In this document: positions 38,801-49,731 of the stretch, piece after piece
How positions within the stretch are numbered: the first letter of the stretch is position 1
Layout: every line of letters begins with the position of its first letter
Source: Nymphaea colorata
Lineage: Eukaryota; Streptophyta; Magnoliopsida; Nymphaeales; Nymphaeaceae
Length of the DNA: 64,000 nucleotides
Assembly (NCBI RefSeq): GCF_008831285.2
Contig: NC_045144.1
Coordinates: forward strand, 19,111,716 to 19,175,715
Direction: 5' to 3'
Position numbers and translations under genes: made by a program
The notes under the pieces: generated by a model
Databases searched by the model: none
Told to the model about the DNA's origin: nothing
What the model saw: only the letters and a program-made list of their open reading frames with translations

Positions 38801-41800
38801 CCCCTTAATTCAGAAGACATGGAAATGAAGAAGAGGTTCATTTGGCTAAACGGGCTCATCTTTCTACAAGTCATCGAGTTGAATTTGAAGGTTCATCAAT
38901 CTCTGATGCTGTAGCATCAGAACATCCGGATACAGTGCCGTCATCACATCAAGGTCTTTGTGATCTTGCCTATTATTTGGTGAACCTTCAGTACAGTTTG
39001 GTCAGATAAATGGTGCCAAGTTTGAACTTTTAGTTTTGCATTTCCAATCCGTTGTTAGAGTTGCAATCAAACACATAACGGCACCAGTTAGAGATTATTA
39101 GATGATAAACTACCCTGTAATTTTTAAGGTGTTACATTAACCCTGAATTGATTCACTCTGCTTCCTGCCAAAGATGGCCTAACATGCCCAATCCATTTAT
39201 TCTGGTATCATGAATGGTATAATAGAAAATAATACTATGAGTCGAATTTTGAATGTTGGGTTTGGTGACAGAATGCAAGCACAGGAAATGATATTATGAT
39301 AGTGTCACCTGCTTCTAGGAAACCTATGATGCTAAAGTCAAGCAGACTGTCCATGTTTTGGGTGGCAACGACCAAATTTTGTTCTTTTGTGAGAACCAGC
39401 TATTTGCTGCACATTTTAATGATGAAACAAAGCCTTGAAAATATCTAACTTGAATTGAATAAGCCAAAGGTTTTTATTGAGCAGTAAGTTCTCCTGATTG
39501 TTGATTAAGCCTGCTTATTAATTTAAAACCAAGCAAATTATCAGTCATTTTTAGCGGCTGCTTTAGCAAACATGCCACAGATATTGCCATGGTTGGTGTA
39601 AATTATTATTTATATGGCGGGATTTGCACCTTGGAATTTGCTTGACGCTGCTTTCTGTTTCGTTATTGGTCAGCCAACTCAGCCTTATTGATATTTGCTG
39701 ACTTCGTGTGCGAAGTAGGTTCCATGGTCATAGGTGGGAATGATGAGCAAATGGTCACAGACGAATCTTCTGCCAGAAGAGTCAGTTGGGACGGTGTATC
39801 TGAGACTTCTCCAGATGTCATTTCCACTGAAGTTGGTGCTCATGCGGTGAACGAAACGAGTCAATCCCAGATGTATGTGACCTTGACTGTTTGAAGAAGC
39901 AAATGTTTGGATTTTTAAGGGATTTAACTTTAAGTGTTTTATCTGCTTCAGGAGACGGAGATTACAAGTGTCCGGTTATTTGTCTAAGCAAGCTAATCTT
40001 CCTGCTCAGTCTGCAGATAGCTCGAACCTGTCGCGACCATCAGAGGACCCTATACAAGACCCTCTACGGTTGCAGCATGCATGTGCACTGCATTTAGACC
40101 AAGGTTATCTTTTCTCTGTCACAATTTTCTAATATTACCTGTATTAGTTTTGTTTCCATTTTTAACTTTTCCGAGTAGTGTCAGCACTTGATGGGGTCTC
40201 GCTTTGTTCTTGGATGGTCCACTTTGCTTGGGTAGATGAAAATTGTCGATAATATTGATGAATGTTTTCTTGACCTTTATTGGATTCCTTATGCGCCCTT
40301 TCACTTTATGTTGACTAACTTCTTTTCCATATCTAATATGAGCATGAATTATTCATATGAATGATCCAAAGACAGACAACGGACAAATCCTGCTGCCAAA
40401 AAACTAGTGTTGCTCCATGATAGCGTTAATTGAGAGGTGTTAAATTTGAGCAAACAGCACGGGTCTTGGTTAACTGTCTCTGGCTTACCTCTTTCTTTAA
40501 CTTGATTACTTGGAAAACCACATGCGTCTTGGTGGACTTGCACTAATTAATCCTGTTTCTCCTATTTTTTGTGTACTTGGTTACTGGTCTACCAAACTAT
40601 GCCGTCATAAGTTTTCATGAGCTTCCATGGCTCCTTTTCTATGACGGGAAAAATGTAAATGAATCAAGTGGCTCTTGACAGCCACACGTATTCCGACCAC
40701 CCCAAAGCCATCCATCAGCCTTAGATGAATGAGCATCCCTCATTCAAGAACCTAAGCACTTGGTGTCATTATTTATTACTTATTAGGAACGGAAGTGGGT
40801 GAAATTAACATAGAAATTTTGGATTTTTCTACAACTGAGTCAATATGGTTGATTTCTCGCCAACTACAAGTTCGTTATTGATCCATTTATGCATTTCCAA
40901 TCATGTCCTCCCTCAAGTCAAATCCTTTTCATTTGTTTCGACTTGATATTTTGCTTGCTACACTTGCAGAGTCAGCACCAGCCAGAACACTTGCTAAAGG
41001 TAGAATCGCTGATAAATTAGCTCTCAGGCGTTTGACCGGTGACAAGTGCAACAAACCTTCTAAAACGGTTATCGGTTTAGAGGGCACTATTGCAGAAGCT
41101 GCAGGATCTACTCTCGACTTAAACGAGCATTCTGGATCATCTTCAAAGGTTAAAAGTCGGATTGCGGTTGCAGAATTCAAGTCGACCCTGGGCCCCCCCG
41201 TCAGAGTCCAGTCGGCCGATGAGGTGGATCATCCTTACATCTTAAGCGGGGAGCAGGAGATGCCTTTTACATATATGGCTTGTCTACAGGCCAAACATGC
41301 GGTGAAGAAAGCGCATGGAAACGCCGAGGTAGTAGCTTTGTACTTTCTTTTTCCAATACTTGTATTCTGGTGTGTAACTGACCAAAGATATTATGTTGAC
41401 ATAGGAGTCCACGCTATCGACCCGAGGGAATATTAAGGTATGTTTCAAACTTCTTTACAGGCATTCCCAAATCTGAGATCTATCTGATTTTACCTGTGAT
41501 ATAATTCTCAGTGCTTCTTGACCGGGGTCAAAGGGTTTCAGTTCAAGGGTAGGAGCCAGTTTGAGTTACGTGTTTATGTTGATGATGGCAGCCTCATCTC
41601 AGAAGTCCTAATCGACCACAGGGTGAGTTGCACGACATGCCTCTTTGACATGCATGACATGGTAGTGTTTATTGAGATGGCTCGAGCTTTTTTTCTCCCT
41701 CCTTCAATTCGTTCTTTGAATTCCGTATCATCAACTCATCCCTTCAAAACTCATACAAGGAATTGGGACTTTCACTCTCGTTATTGTGATTAACTTATGC

Positions 41801-42321
41801 TTTTATGCTTCCAAACCAGCTTTCTATTAATATATGAACTCCTGGTTTGATCAGGTCGTGCAAAACGGGATAGGTTATTCCGCGGCGGAGGTAACAGCTG
41901 GTCTTTCTTCGCCAGACAAGGATAAGGTATCCAAGATGAGAGAAGTGATGAAGACCTTCCAGGCTTTCTTGGCCAACTTTGAGGTAATTTCACACTAGCA
42001 CCTTCAGTTCGTGGCTGGTTCTCGATAACGTGGTTCGGAAAGATTTCTTCGATTACGTTGTGGCTACATTGTTCGCTCTATCTGGATAAATAAAGGAGTC
42101 AACAAGAGTTTATAATGCATATGTTTTCTTGGTGAATCCATTTACATTTTCAGGGAATCATGCTAATGGAGATAAATGACACCACCTCCGTGCCGGTAGC
42201 ACTGGAGATGAACCAAGGTTGTCTATCCTCCGATGCCTGGATGCTTCTCCAGAGATTGAAATTATACACTGCTTCAAGAAGCGCACAGTACCGTCCTACC
42301 CCCATCAACATCTCCCCTTGA
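29810..42321 (+). CDS. RMI1: RecQ-mediated genome instability protein 1
   Basis: Predicted protein of 847 residues from 13 exons: 29810-30451, 32159-32329, 33407-33552, 36582-36718, 38550-38706, 38814-38953, 39674-39872, 39952-40103, 40970-41328, 41405-41437, 41512-41622, 41855-41983, 42154-42321. All introns are GT-AG, phases agree, and the total is 2544 nt. RMI1 is the scaffold of the nuclear RTR complex with a RecQ helicase and topoisomerase 3-alpha, which dissolves double Holliday junctions and limits crossovers. Residues about 135-195 form the N-terminal helical domain (PVAGLLRGIGARPRREWLDS). Residues about 195-320 are the first OB fold (LKLSMTDGIQHVFGIEYRPI, RRGLLML). The plant C-terminal OB fold starts near 700 (CFLTGVKGFQFKG, YVDDGSLISE, ALEMNQGC). 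VEISDDDE (84-91) resembles a SUMO-interaction motif. Exon 7 could instead begin at 39719, removing 15 codons. The middle (exons 4-8) is less conserved and seems repetitive. Confidence 0.93.
34260..34642. mobile_element. TIR element in RMI1 intron 3
   Basis: AGTCACAAAAAA at 34261 is mirrored by TTTTTGTGACTGT near 34630, bounding a T-rich interior of about 380 bp. No target-site duplication was identified. Confidence 0.4.
34800..35534. mobile_element. possible Mutator-like non-autonomous element in RMI1 intron 3
   Basis: The left end TGTGTCACCTGAATGTGGG and the right end, in reverse complement, AAGTCACCAGGGTGTG form an imperfect inverted pair. Flanking 9-mers TTTGGAACC (34791-34799) and TTTGGATCT (35535-35543) match at 7 of 9, as would fit the 9-bp duplication of Mutator elements. 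The interior is GC-rich at both ends (GTGCGGGTGCCCGCAC; GCGTCGACGCGGGTGCGAGG), unlike the surrounding intron. No transposase is encoded. Confidence 0.45.
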
Positions 42322-42543
42322 TCGGATCACAGCCATTTAACAATCTCACACGAAGAACTTTCAGACACTACAGTTATTGAGGTACTACGAAACACGCAAC
42401 TGCAGACATCAAGACATCACGCTGATACCGGTAAAACCAAGGGCCTAAAACTCTATGATTATTTATGTGCATTGTTGAATTTAAACAGTTCCTTCTCTGA
42501 GGCTATGACTATAGCTCTTTGCAGCTTGTTAACGTATGCTCCT
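42322..42543. other. tail-to-tail gap between RMI1 and the first HSD gene
   Basis: Only 222 bp separate the two stop codons, so both 3' untranslated regions must fit or overlap here. No clear terminator or polyadenylation signal was singled out. Confidence 0.7.
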
Positions 42544-44077
42544 CTAATCTGTCTTTGTCTCATCTGATTTGATCGACTCAGGATACATCACGTTCTTGGC
42601 TCCTGTAGCATCCAGAATCACCTTACTGGTGGGGTGCTGTGAAGACCATGGTTTCTTGACGTACAGAATGCGATAGCACCATTCCAGAACTTCTGGAGCA
42701 AGGATTTTGTATAGAAACATAACCTTGAACCAGAATGGCCATGTCACGTATCTCTTCTTTCTGCACGCGCCATTCACGATGGCTTTCGCGCACTCTTCTG
42801 CGTAACCCACCGGGAAAGGCCCCACTTGAACCTGCCCATTAAAAAAAAAAAAAAAAAAAAAAAGAGGATCATTGATAAGGAATCATTTCCTGCTTTCAAG
42901 TGTCAAGGATACCGTGTTCTCCTGCTGGCAAGGGGCGACGCGATGTCTTACATCTCTAACTTCTTGGTCTACTTGCATGTCGCCGCTTTTATTCAGGAAC
43001 TTCCCTTGTGTCATCTCCGATTCCACCCACCCCGGTGTTGCTATTGTGATGGACACCTCGGGGCCAAGTTCTACCCTTAACGTCTCATAGAAGCTTATAA
43101 GTGCAGCCTTGCTTGCCTGGCAGAGGAGGAAAACGATGAGTAAATGATCAGGCGGAAAGCTTTTCTGTAGTTTGGAAGAAGATTCAAGACATTAGTTGTA
43201 CGTTGTATAAGCTCATTCTGGGCATCGGCAACCAGCCAGCGGCGGAAGAATCCACGACGATCTTGCCTCTGTTTCTTCTGAGATGAGGTAATGCATAGAA
43301 AGTAGGATACACAGATCCCCAGAAGTTGATATCCTGTGAGAAACAGCAGAATCAGCAGTATCAATCATGCAGAAATTTTAAAATTCAGGCATCTGGTTTT
43401 CTTACTACCATGACTGCTCCGAAGTTGGTGACGTCTGTCGCTTCCTCAAACATGCTGACACAGGTAATCCCAGCGTTGTTCACAAGATGATCCACTGCCC
43501 AGAACAGAAATATGAACTCTAGAACGAATGAAGATGAACATGGTGGAAATAGAGCAGGCTCAGTCTCTATCTATGGTTACTTACATCTCCCAAAATGGTC
43601 GATGGTTTCGTCGATAAAGCGTTTGCATTCGTCGGCTCGAGAAACATCGGCTGCAATAACATGGACATCGGGCGACCCAAGCTCGCGAGACTTCTCGGCC
43701 ACTTCATGTAGGCGCTCTTCCCTCCTGGCCACCAGAGCCACGGATGCTCCTCTCTTGGCATATTGGTACGCGATTTGCTGAGGAAAACAAACGGAGCACT
43801 CGACTGAGCTACACTCTTTATAATGAAACAAAAGTCAAGAAGAGAAGGGCATGAACGTGAACGTGGGCGTGAACGTGAGTATGAAAAGAGATACCTCGCC
43901 GATGCCGGAGGAAGCGCCGGTGATGAGGACGACCTTGCCACGCACGTTCTCACTGAAGAATAAGTGGAAGAAGGAACAGAGCAGCTTCAACAGGGAGTAG
44001 GGGGTGGAGAAGAGGCAGTAGAAGAGCAGAGCAGCAGGTGGAGCTGCCACGTTCATAAACTTGTTTATGAGGTCCAT
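42544..44077 (-). CDS. HSD: 11-beta-hydroxysteroid dehydrogenase-like / steroleosin (copy 1)
   Basis: 348-residue short-chain dehydrogenase from six exons on the minus strand: 43895-44077, 43585-43777, 43409-43494, 43202-43333, 42952-43116, 42544-42831 (1047 nt, GT-AG, phases agree). The N-terminus (about 10-42) is hydrophobic with PP and TP prolines, like the oil-body anchor of steroleosins. TGASSGIG (53-60) binds the dinucleotide, NNAG is at 131-134, and the catalytic residues are Ser184, Tyr197 and Lys201 (YNASK). ARR (about 81-83) after the second strand fits NADP(H) preference. Steroleosins sit on seed oil bodies or the ER and oxidise or reduce sterol- or steroid-like substrates. The C-terminal YPESIKSDETKTD is family-typical. 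The number within the HSD family cannot be assigned: the N-terminus recalls HSD5, the C-terminus HSD1. It lies tail-to-tail with RMI1 and is followed upstream by a paralogue with the same exon layout. Confidence 0.93.
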
Positions 44078-45954
44078 AGCTCTGTCTTCGGTTTGCTTGC
44101 GGTTGGTGCAGAAGAGGGGAAGGGCACGTTGCCGGACGGTGGAGACGAGAAGGAAGAAGGCAAGAAAGAGAAGGGGCCTTCTGTTTCACACGGAGGGCGA
44201 GTGACGGAGAACGGAAGTTTTCTTCCGTGGAGGTTTAATGGAGGTTCATCGAAAAGACATGGATGAGGGGCCATATCGACACCTAGCGAGAGGACAAGAT
44301 GGCCATGCAGAAAAGCGCAGAGGTGGCCACATGATCTTGCTGCCTTTGTCATTATCTTGGTTTCGGAAATATGTGAAATCAAAATTGTTTTTGACAGCCT
44401 TCGCCTTCGCTCGGACAGCGCCACTTGCCCCGTCGGAAGGCCACGAGGCTTCTTGCTAGCTGCTTTGTAGCAATCCTTTTCACATTTTACTGTTTTTTTT
44501 GCACAAAAAAAGCACACATGCCAATCTTCTGAACGCGCCACAAAAAAATCACACAACGCCGCGTGTTTTTGCTTTCATTCGAGCTGACGGTAGGTCGGTG
44601 CTACGCCTAGATTTCAATATAGTGGTGCTATGCTTGTATTCCAATATAGCCTTAGGTCGTAATCTTATTGCTCGCTCAAAATGAAACTCTAGATCCAAAT
44701 CTCTTGTATTTTGTTTTCGTAATGTTGCAAGTTCTCTAATAACCATAAATTGTTTGGTAATGTGATGAAACAAAATTTGTAGCTTCTAATTTTGTTCTTT
44801 TAGAAACCTCTAAACAAACATTCTGTTCTCTAAGTGGGTTATTCAATTTTTATATAGGAAAAAAAGATGTATTCATTTTTAGCTAGAAAAAAGTTTAGAG
44901 ATTTAAAGCTTGTAGTGTGGTTTTAGCCAAAAACTTGTTTGTTGGGTGATTGTATGAACATTTAGTTTCTCGAAGAATATATGAAAAGTCTGGAGACATT
45001 TTAATATTCAACTAACAATTATTATCTCTGAGCTTGTCTCTTCCTACAATGAGAACCGCCTTCGTAAGCTTTTGTTATTCATTAAAACTGTTGAGAGTTT
45101 AAAGCGAAATTACGTTGATCGAGAAACAGCTAAGGTTTTTTCCACTATTACATTTTTTTGCCTTTCGGAGTGGCACATTATTGGTAAAAATAAACAATGA
45201 AAATCAACTTAAGTAGATAAGAATATGCCAAAAAATAAAAGAATCACCATCAACATACCTTTTAAGATTCAAACTTCAGGTTCCCATTTGACAATTTCGT
45301 GAGCTGTAACTCATAATTAAAAACATTAAATGACGATCCGTTTAGTTACAAACAGTGCTTAAGCTAGGCTATTTCCAAGCCGAAGCTATTTTCTCTTGGG
45401 TAAATGCGCACGCCTGGCCATCAAATTAGAATTTCAAGTATTACGATTGGACAGAGATCAATCAAGGTTCATATTAGAGTAGAAATAGGTGCACTCTTCA
45501 AGTTGGTATAGATAAACTGGGGTTAGTATTGATGTATGAGAGATTTATCTTTAACATTCACATAAAAAAGCCATATTCAAATCATCTACGATGCACCATT
45601 TTCAGCTATTGGCAAGCTATTCCGATGGAAGCACAAGATGAAATCAGTAGACTGCAGCTTAATTGATTGGACACAATGTTCCAAAAGCATCATGCCGTTC
45701 AATTAAGTCGCAAATATGTTCAGTAAACAAGATTGCATTAACTACTTTGCTAGACACGCTAGGGAAGTACAACGAGTAGAGTCAGCTAAAGCTCAACTTC
45801 AACACGCTTGCTCGTTAAAGCTCGACTCGAACTTGATTCGTTTATACAAATGCTCAAAATGTTACATTAATAGAATTCAAGGTTATAAGAACTTCACTCA
45901 TTTAAACTCATGATTGCACAATAAATATTGAATCATACTGAAAAAATACTAAAC

Positions 45955-46250
45955 AAGTTAATCGAGTTAATTAAGTTAAACGACTAAAAAAAACGAGACA
46001 TGCTTAACATAAACGAGTTAATCGAGTCAAACTCAGATAATGAGAAAATAATTAAACAAGTAGCAACCAAACAAGTTAATAAACGGGACATGCTTAACAT
46101 AAATGAGTTAAACCAATCAAACTGATAATGAAAAAATAATTAAATAAGTAGCAACTAAACAAGTTAATCAAGGTAATTAATTAAACGAGTCAAAAAAAGA
46201 AAACATGCTTGACACAAACAAGTTAAAACAAAACATGCTTAACACAAAGA
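45955..46250. repeat. degenerate tandem repeat, about 90-bp period
   Basis: ACGAGACATGCTTAACATAA at 45993 recurs at 46083 (ACGGGACATGC...), with shared ATAATTAAA(C/T)AAGTAGCAAC and CAAGTTAAT blocks. Shorter degenerate copies of the ACATGCTT motif follow near 46203 and 46232. Confidence 0.75.
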
Positions 46251-46352
46251 ATCGAGTTCGACCTCCACGTTGTATCATTGAGTCGAGCTCGAGCTTCTGT
46301 CGGGCCAGGCTGGCCCACCTCGAACTCTAACTCAGTTGTAGGCCACCCCCTT

Positions 46353-46384
<32 letters not shown>

Positions 46385-46385
46385 G

Positions 46386-46425
<40 letters not shown>
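46353..46425. repeat. CT-CA-TA composite microsatellite
   Basis: Consecutive CT, CA and TA dinucleotide runs with one short interruption. Confidence 0.95.
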
Positions 46426-46429
<4 letters not shown>

Positions 46430-46680
46430 TTCTCAGTTTCCTCATTTTCTCAAAACACAAAGATATACAGAAAAGCACAAACGCTTAATTGATCTAAAAC
46501 AAGTCCTTATCCTCAGTACAACCGGTCGTCTCTTTCGTCAAAAGCAAACACTACACAGAAACCTGTTCCGTCCATAAGGGCACCTAGACTGCATCATTCC
46601 CCATGCCCGGCATCCAGTTTATTGATTCATACTACTTGATCAAAGCAACTATTTACAAAGCCTCTCGCTTTCTTTCGCTC

Positions 46681-48837
46681 TCAATCCGTCTTTACCTCGT
46701 CCTTCTGGATGGACTCGGGGAACAAGACCTTCTTGGCTCCTGTAGTGTCCAAGACGACCTTACTGACGAGATGGCTCCGTGAGGAAGATGCTCTCTTGAT
46801 ATAGAACACCCTGTAGCACCATTCCACAAACTCAGGAAGAAGAAGCCTGTAAAGGAAGAAAACCCTGAACCACGATGGCACTGTCACACATCTCTTCCCC
46901 CTGCAAGCTCCACACACTATGGCCTTTGCACAGTCCTCTGCATAAGCAACAGGAACTGGCCCAACCTCCACCTGCCCAAATACCATAACATCAGCTTGAA
47001 GGAAAAAAAAAACACGAAATTGGCAGAATGGTAATGATGATTTAAGCTTCAAGATGTGCTTCTAATGAAACAATTTCTGTTTTGATGGCGCATCTGTAAG
47101 TTCAGCGTCATACATCTCTGGCGTCTTGTTCTACTCGCATCTTGCCACTCCTGTCGAGGAATTTCCCTTTTGTAATCTCTGACTCAATCATGGCGGGTGT
47201 TGCTATTGTTATCTTTATCTCAGGACTAACTTCTATTCTCAGAGTCTCATAGAAGCTTACGAGTGCAGCCTTACTAGCCTGCAAAAGATACAGCAAGGAA
47301 AAATACTCCTTATGTTGATACAAGGGCATAGGAGATGAGGAAGCTTTTATAATATAGTTAAATAAATAAAGGAATATATAAATATGTCTCAATTATAAAC
47401 ATGAAAATTACAAATTTTAATAGATTTTTCCGACTAAATCAATTATCATATCATACATACAAGGTCATGCAAAGCGAAGGAGCCGTCTGGAATCTATATG
47501 GATTTACCAATTTCTCAACACATATTTGGCAAAAATCAAAACTGCCCAGGCACAGCCTCTACGATCAGGAAGAGCCAATTACATCTCAAATTAACCTCAC
47601 ACTAACAAAAAAATTGCATGATCAGAGAGAAGGAAAATCTGCCCATTTAACTTCGATATCTTACATTGTACAAGCTCATTCTGGGAAGGTTCAAAATAGA
47701 ACCACTGGACGCCGTGACAACGATCTTCCCTCGGCTCCTTTTAAGGTGAGGTAATGCATGGTAAGTGGGATATATTGCCCCCCAAAAGTTGATATCCTAA
47801 GACAAATTCACATAAGAGGAGATTAGAACCGTAACTCTGTTCGTCAAAGTTTATTTTGAAATGCTATAACAAGCAAGGCCTCTTTCTGTCATTACCATGA
47901 CCGGTGAAAGGGTGGTAATATCTGTTGCTTCCTCAAACATGCTGATGCATAAGATCCCCGCGTTGTTTACAAGATGATCCACTGCACATTTACAACCAAC
48001 GTGAAAAAAGAAGCGCAGATTCCCATTTGCCGTCCGGAAGAAGAAAAAAAGCGTAATAGTTACAGCAGATATGAAACCAGAAATGCAGATTCCAGCACTA
48101 CCATTTCTTCATTTCTTGTTTAGAAGAAGAACAACTGCACAGTTACAGCAAATGAGAAACCAAAAGCGCAGACTCAAGCAACCGACAACTGAAAGTTACA
48201 TAAGTATGGAACCAAAAGTACGCATTACAGCACTACCATCTCTCATTTGGAAGAATAACAGCATGGAGACAGCAAACATAAACCAAAAAACCACATTCTA
48301 GCACTACCATTTGTCGTCTAAAGAAATGGTAAAGAAAGGAAGAAAGATGAAGAAGAACGGTGTATGGTTTACATCTGCCAAAGTGGTCGACGGTTTCATC
48401 TACGAACCGTTTGCACTCGTCTGCTCGAGAAACGTCTGCAGGAATGGCGAGAACGTCAGGTGAACCCAACTGGCGAGCCCTGTCGGCTACTTCATTAAGG
48501 CTCTGCTCTCTCCTGGCAACCAGAGCAAGGGACGCTCCCATCTTGGCGTACTGATAAGAAATTTGCTACAGAGAAAGAGATGCTGAGAAAATAAGAGTTT
48601 TCATATGGAGAGGCGAGACGCAATAGAATAAAAGAAGAAGAAGAAAACCTCGCCTATGCCTGAAGAAGCGCCAGTGACGAGAACGACCTTGCCACGAACG
48701 TTCTCGCTCGTGAAGCGGCGGAAAACGGAGCAGATATACTTGGAGAAATAGTAAGGAGGAGCAATGAACGAGAGGAAGAGAAGGCCTGCAGGAGGGAAGG
48801 CCACATTCATGATCTTGTTCACGAAATCCATAGTCAT
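46681..48837 (-). CDS. HSD: 11-beta-hydroxysteroid dehydrogenase-like / steroleosin (copy 2)
   Basis: Tandem paralogue of the gene at 42544-44077. Six exons: 48649-48837, 48373-48565, 47896-47981, 47665-47796, 47114-47278, 46681-46971 (1056 nt, 351 residues). Internal exon lengths are identical to copy 1 (193, 86, 132, 165). The first ATG gives MTMDF; the second, at 48831, matches the start of copy 1 and may be the one used. TGASSGIG is at 55-62, the NNAG motif is kept, and the catalytic residues are Ser186, Tyr199 and Lys203. The hydrophobic proline-containing N-terminus suggests oil-body or ER anchoring. Oddity: the TPG motif after the active site reads TPA (TPAMIESE instead of TPGWVESE in copy 1). 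The catalytic triad is complete, so activity is likely but altered cofactor or substrate handling is possible; that is inference. It is same-strand with YSL6 upstream. Confidence 0.92.
48010..48316. repeat. degenerate repeat in intron 2 of HSD copy 2
   Basis: Variants of CAGCACTACCATTTC recur near 48093, 48230 and 48300, interspersed with AACCAAAAG and GCAGATTCC blocks. They lengthen this intron compared with the short equivalent intron in copy 1. Confidence 0.6.
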
Positions 48838-49250
48838 TGCTTATGTTTCTCCTTGTACAGATGGTGAGAATAACAGAGGCAGAAGATTCAGAGCAAAAAG
48901 CAGAACAAGCAGCAAGCATGCTTCAAGGTTTATCGTGTGAGGGACAGAAGCTTCGGGATGGACGGGAGGCACGTAGATACCGCGGCCAGAAGGCACGTTG
49001 CACACTCGTTGTTGACATCGCTGCCGGAGCCAGAAATTTTGGCAGGCTGCAAACAGAAATTTTGGCAGGCTGCAAACAGAAATTTTGGCAGGAAGGTCTC
49101 CCGTTCAAAAGCTTCACCGTTTATATTTGTAAACAATTAAATATTTCAAGCCCCAAATGTAAAAATAAGCATATTATATGGGGCGCCGCTGGTGTCCGAC
49201 ATGCAAGGTGTTCATCCCTTGATGTGGCATAACTTGCAGAAGCTCTGTTG
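48838..49250 (-). promoter_or_regulatory. upstream region of HSD copy 2 with 23-bp repeats
   Basis: CAGAAATTTTGGCAGG starts at 49031, 49054 and 49077, a 23-bp unit in 2.7 copies, about 195-255 bp before the start codon. Between the repeats and the gene are GGCACGTAG (48968) and GGCACGTTGC (48992), both with ACGTG cores that resemble ABA-responsive elements; the second is shared with the leader or promoter of copy 1. Function is inferred. Confidence 0.45.
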
Positions 49251-49731
49251 AGATGTATTACATTTACAGAACAGGGCAAAGGTACTGTAGTAAGCCATCG
49301 CCATAGCAGTTTCACGTTGTTTTCGCGCAAAACCAAGGCCTTTCGTGGATTCAAAAATTATCACATAACTTGTTTAAGACATATAAAGAAGGAAACCCAA
49401 GGCAAAACTATTTCTCTGCCTGATTTACCCTACAGGCTACATATAACTTGTTTAACATCTATTAGAAAAGAAACACAAAATGAAACTCGCCCTCTCGATC
49501 CTCATTTTATACACTTCCAGCTGGAGCTTGCAGTGCACCAGAAGAAGCGGCATTTAAAAAGTTCTATTATTTCTTTTGAACAGCAGGATAAATAAAACCA
49601 TCGCATTTAGCAACGCATATAAGAGAATTGGTTATATTTACAGAGGATAATGCATGAACCAATGATGCAGGGAGGTTATATACAGGGTTTTCCATAGTTT
49701 TCAACAACGGAGAAGAGAGTATTGTTCTTTT
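49251..49731 (-). other. YSL6 3' flank
   Basis: Presumably contains the 3' untranslated region of YSL6, transcribed on the minus strand. A frame at 49248-49595 on the plus strand is not recognised and is probably spurious. Confidence 0.5.

Larger units (their letters stand above)
44078..46680. other. intergenic between the two HSD genes
   Basis: The first few hundred bases are the promoter and leader of HSD copy 1, including GGCACGTTGCC at 44122-44132 (ACGTG core, read CAACGTGCC on the gene strand). Beyond about 44500 the DNA is AT-rich with a tandem repeat at 45955-46250 and a microsatellite at 46353. GAGTCGAGCTCGAGC near 46280 echoes the hAT-like family but no ends were found. Confidence 0.5.

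Noticed and set aside
43512..44266. Plus-strand frames across HSD copy 1
   Set aside because: Antisense to exons 1 and 2 of a well-supported gene.
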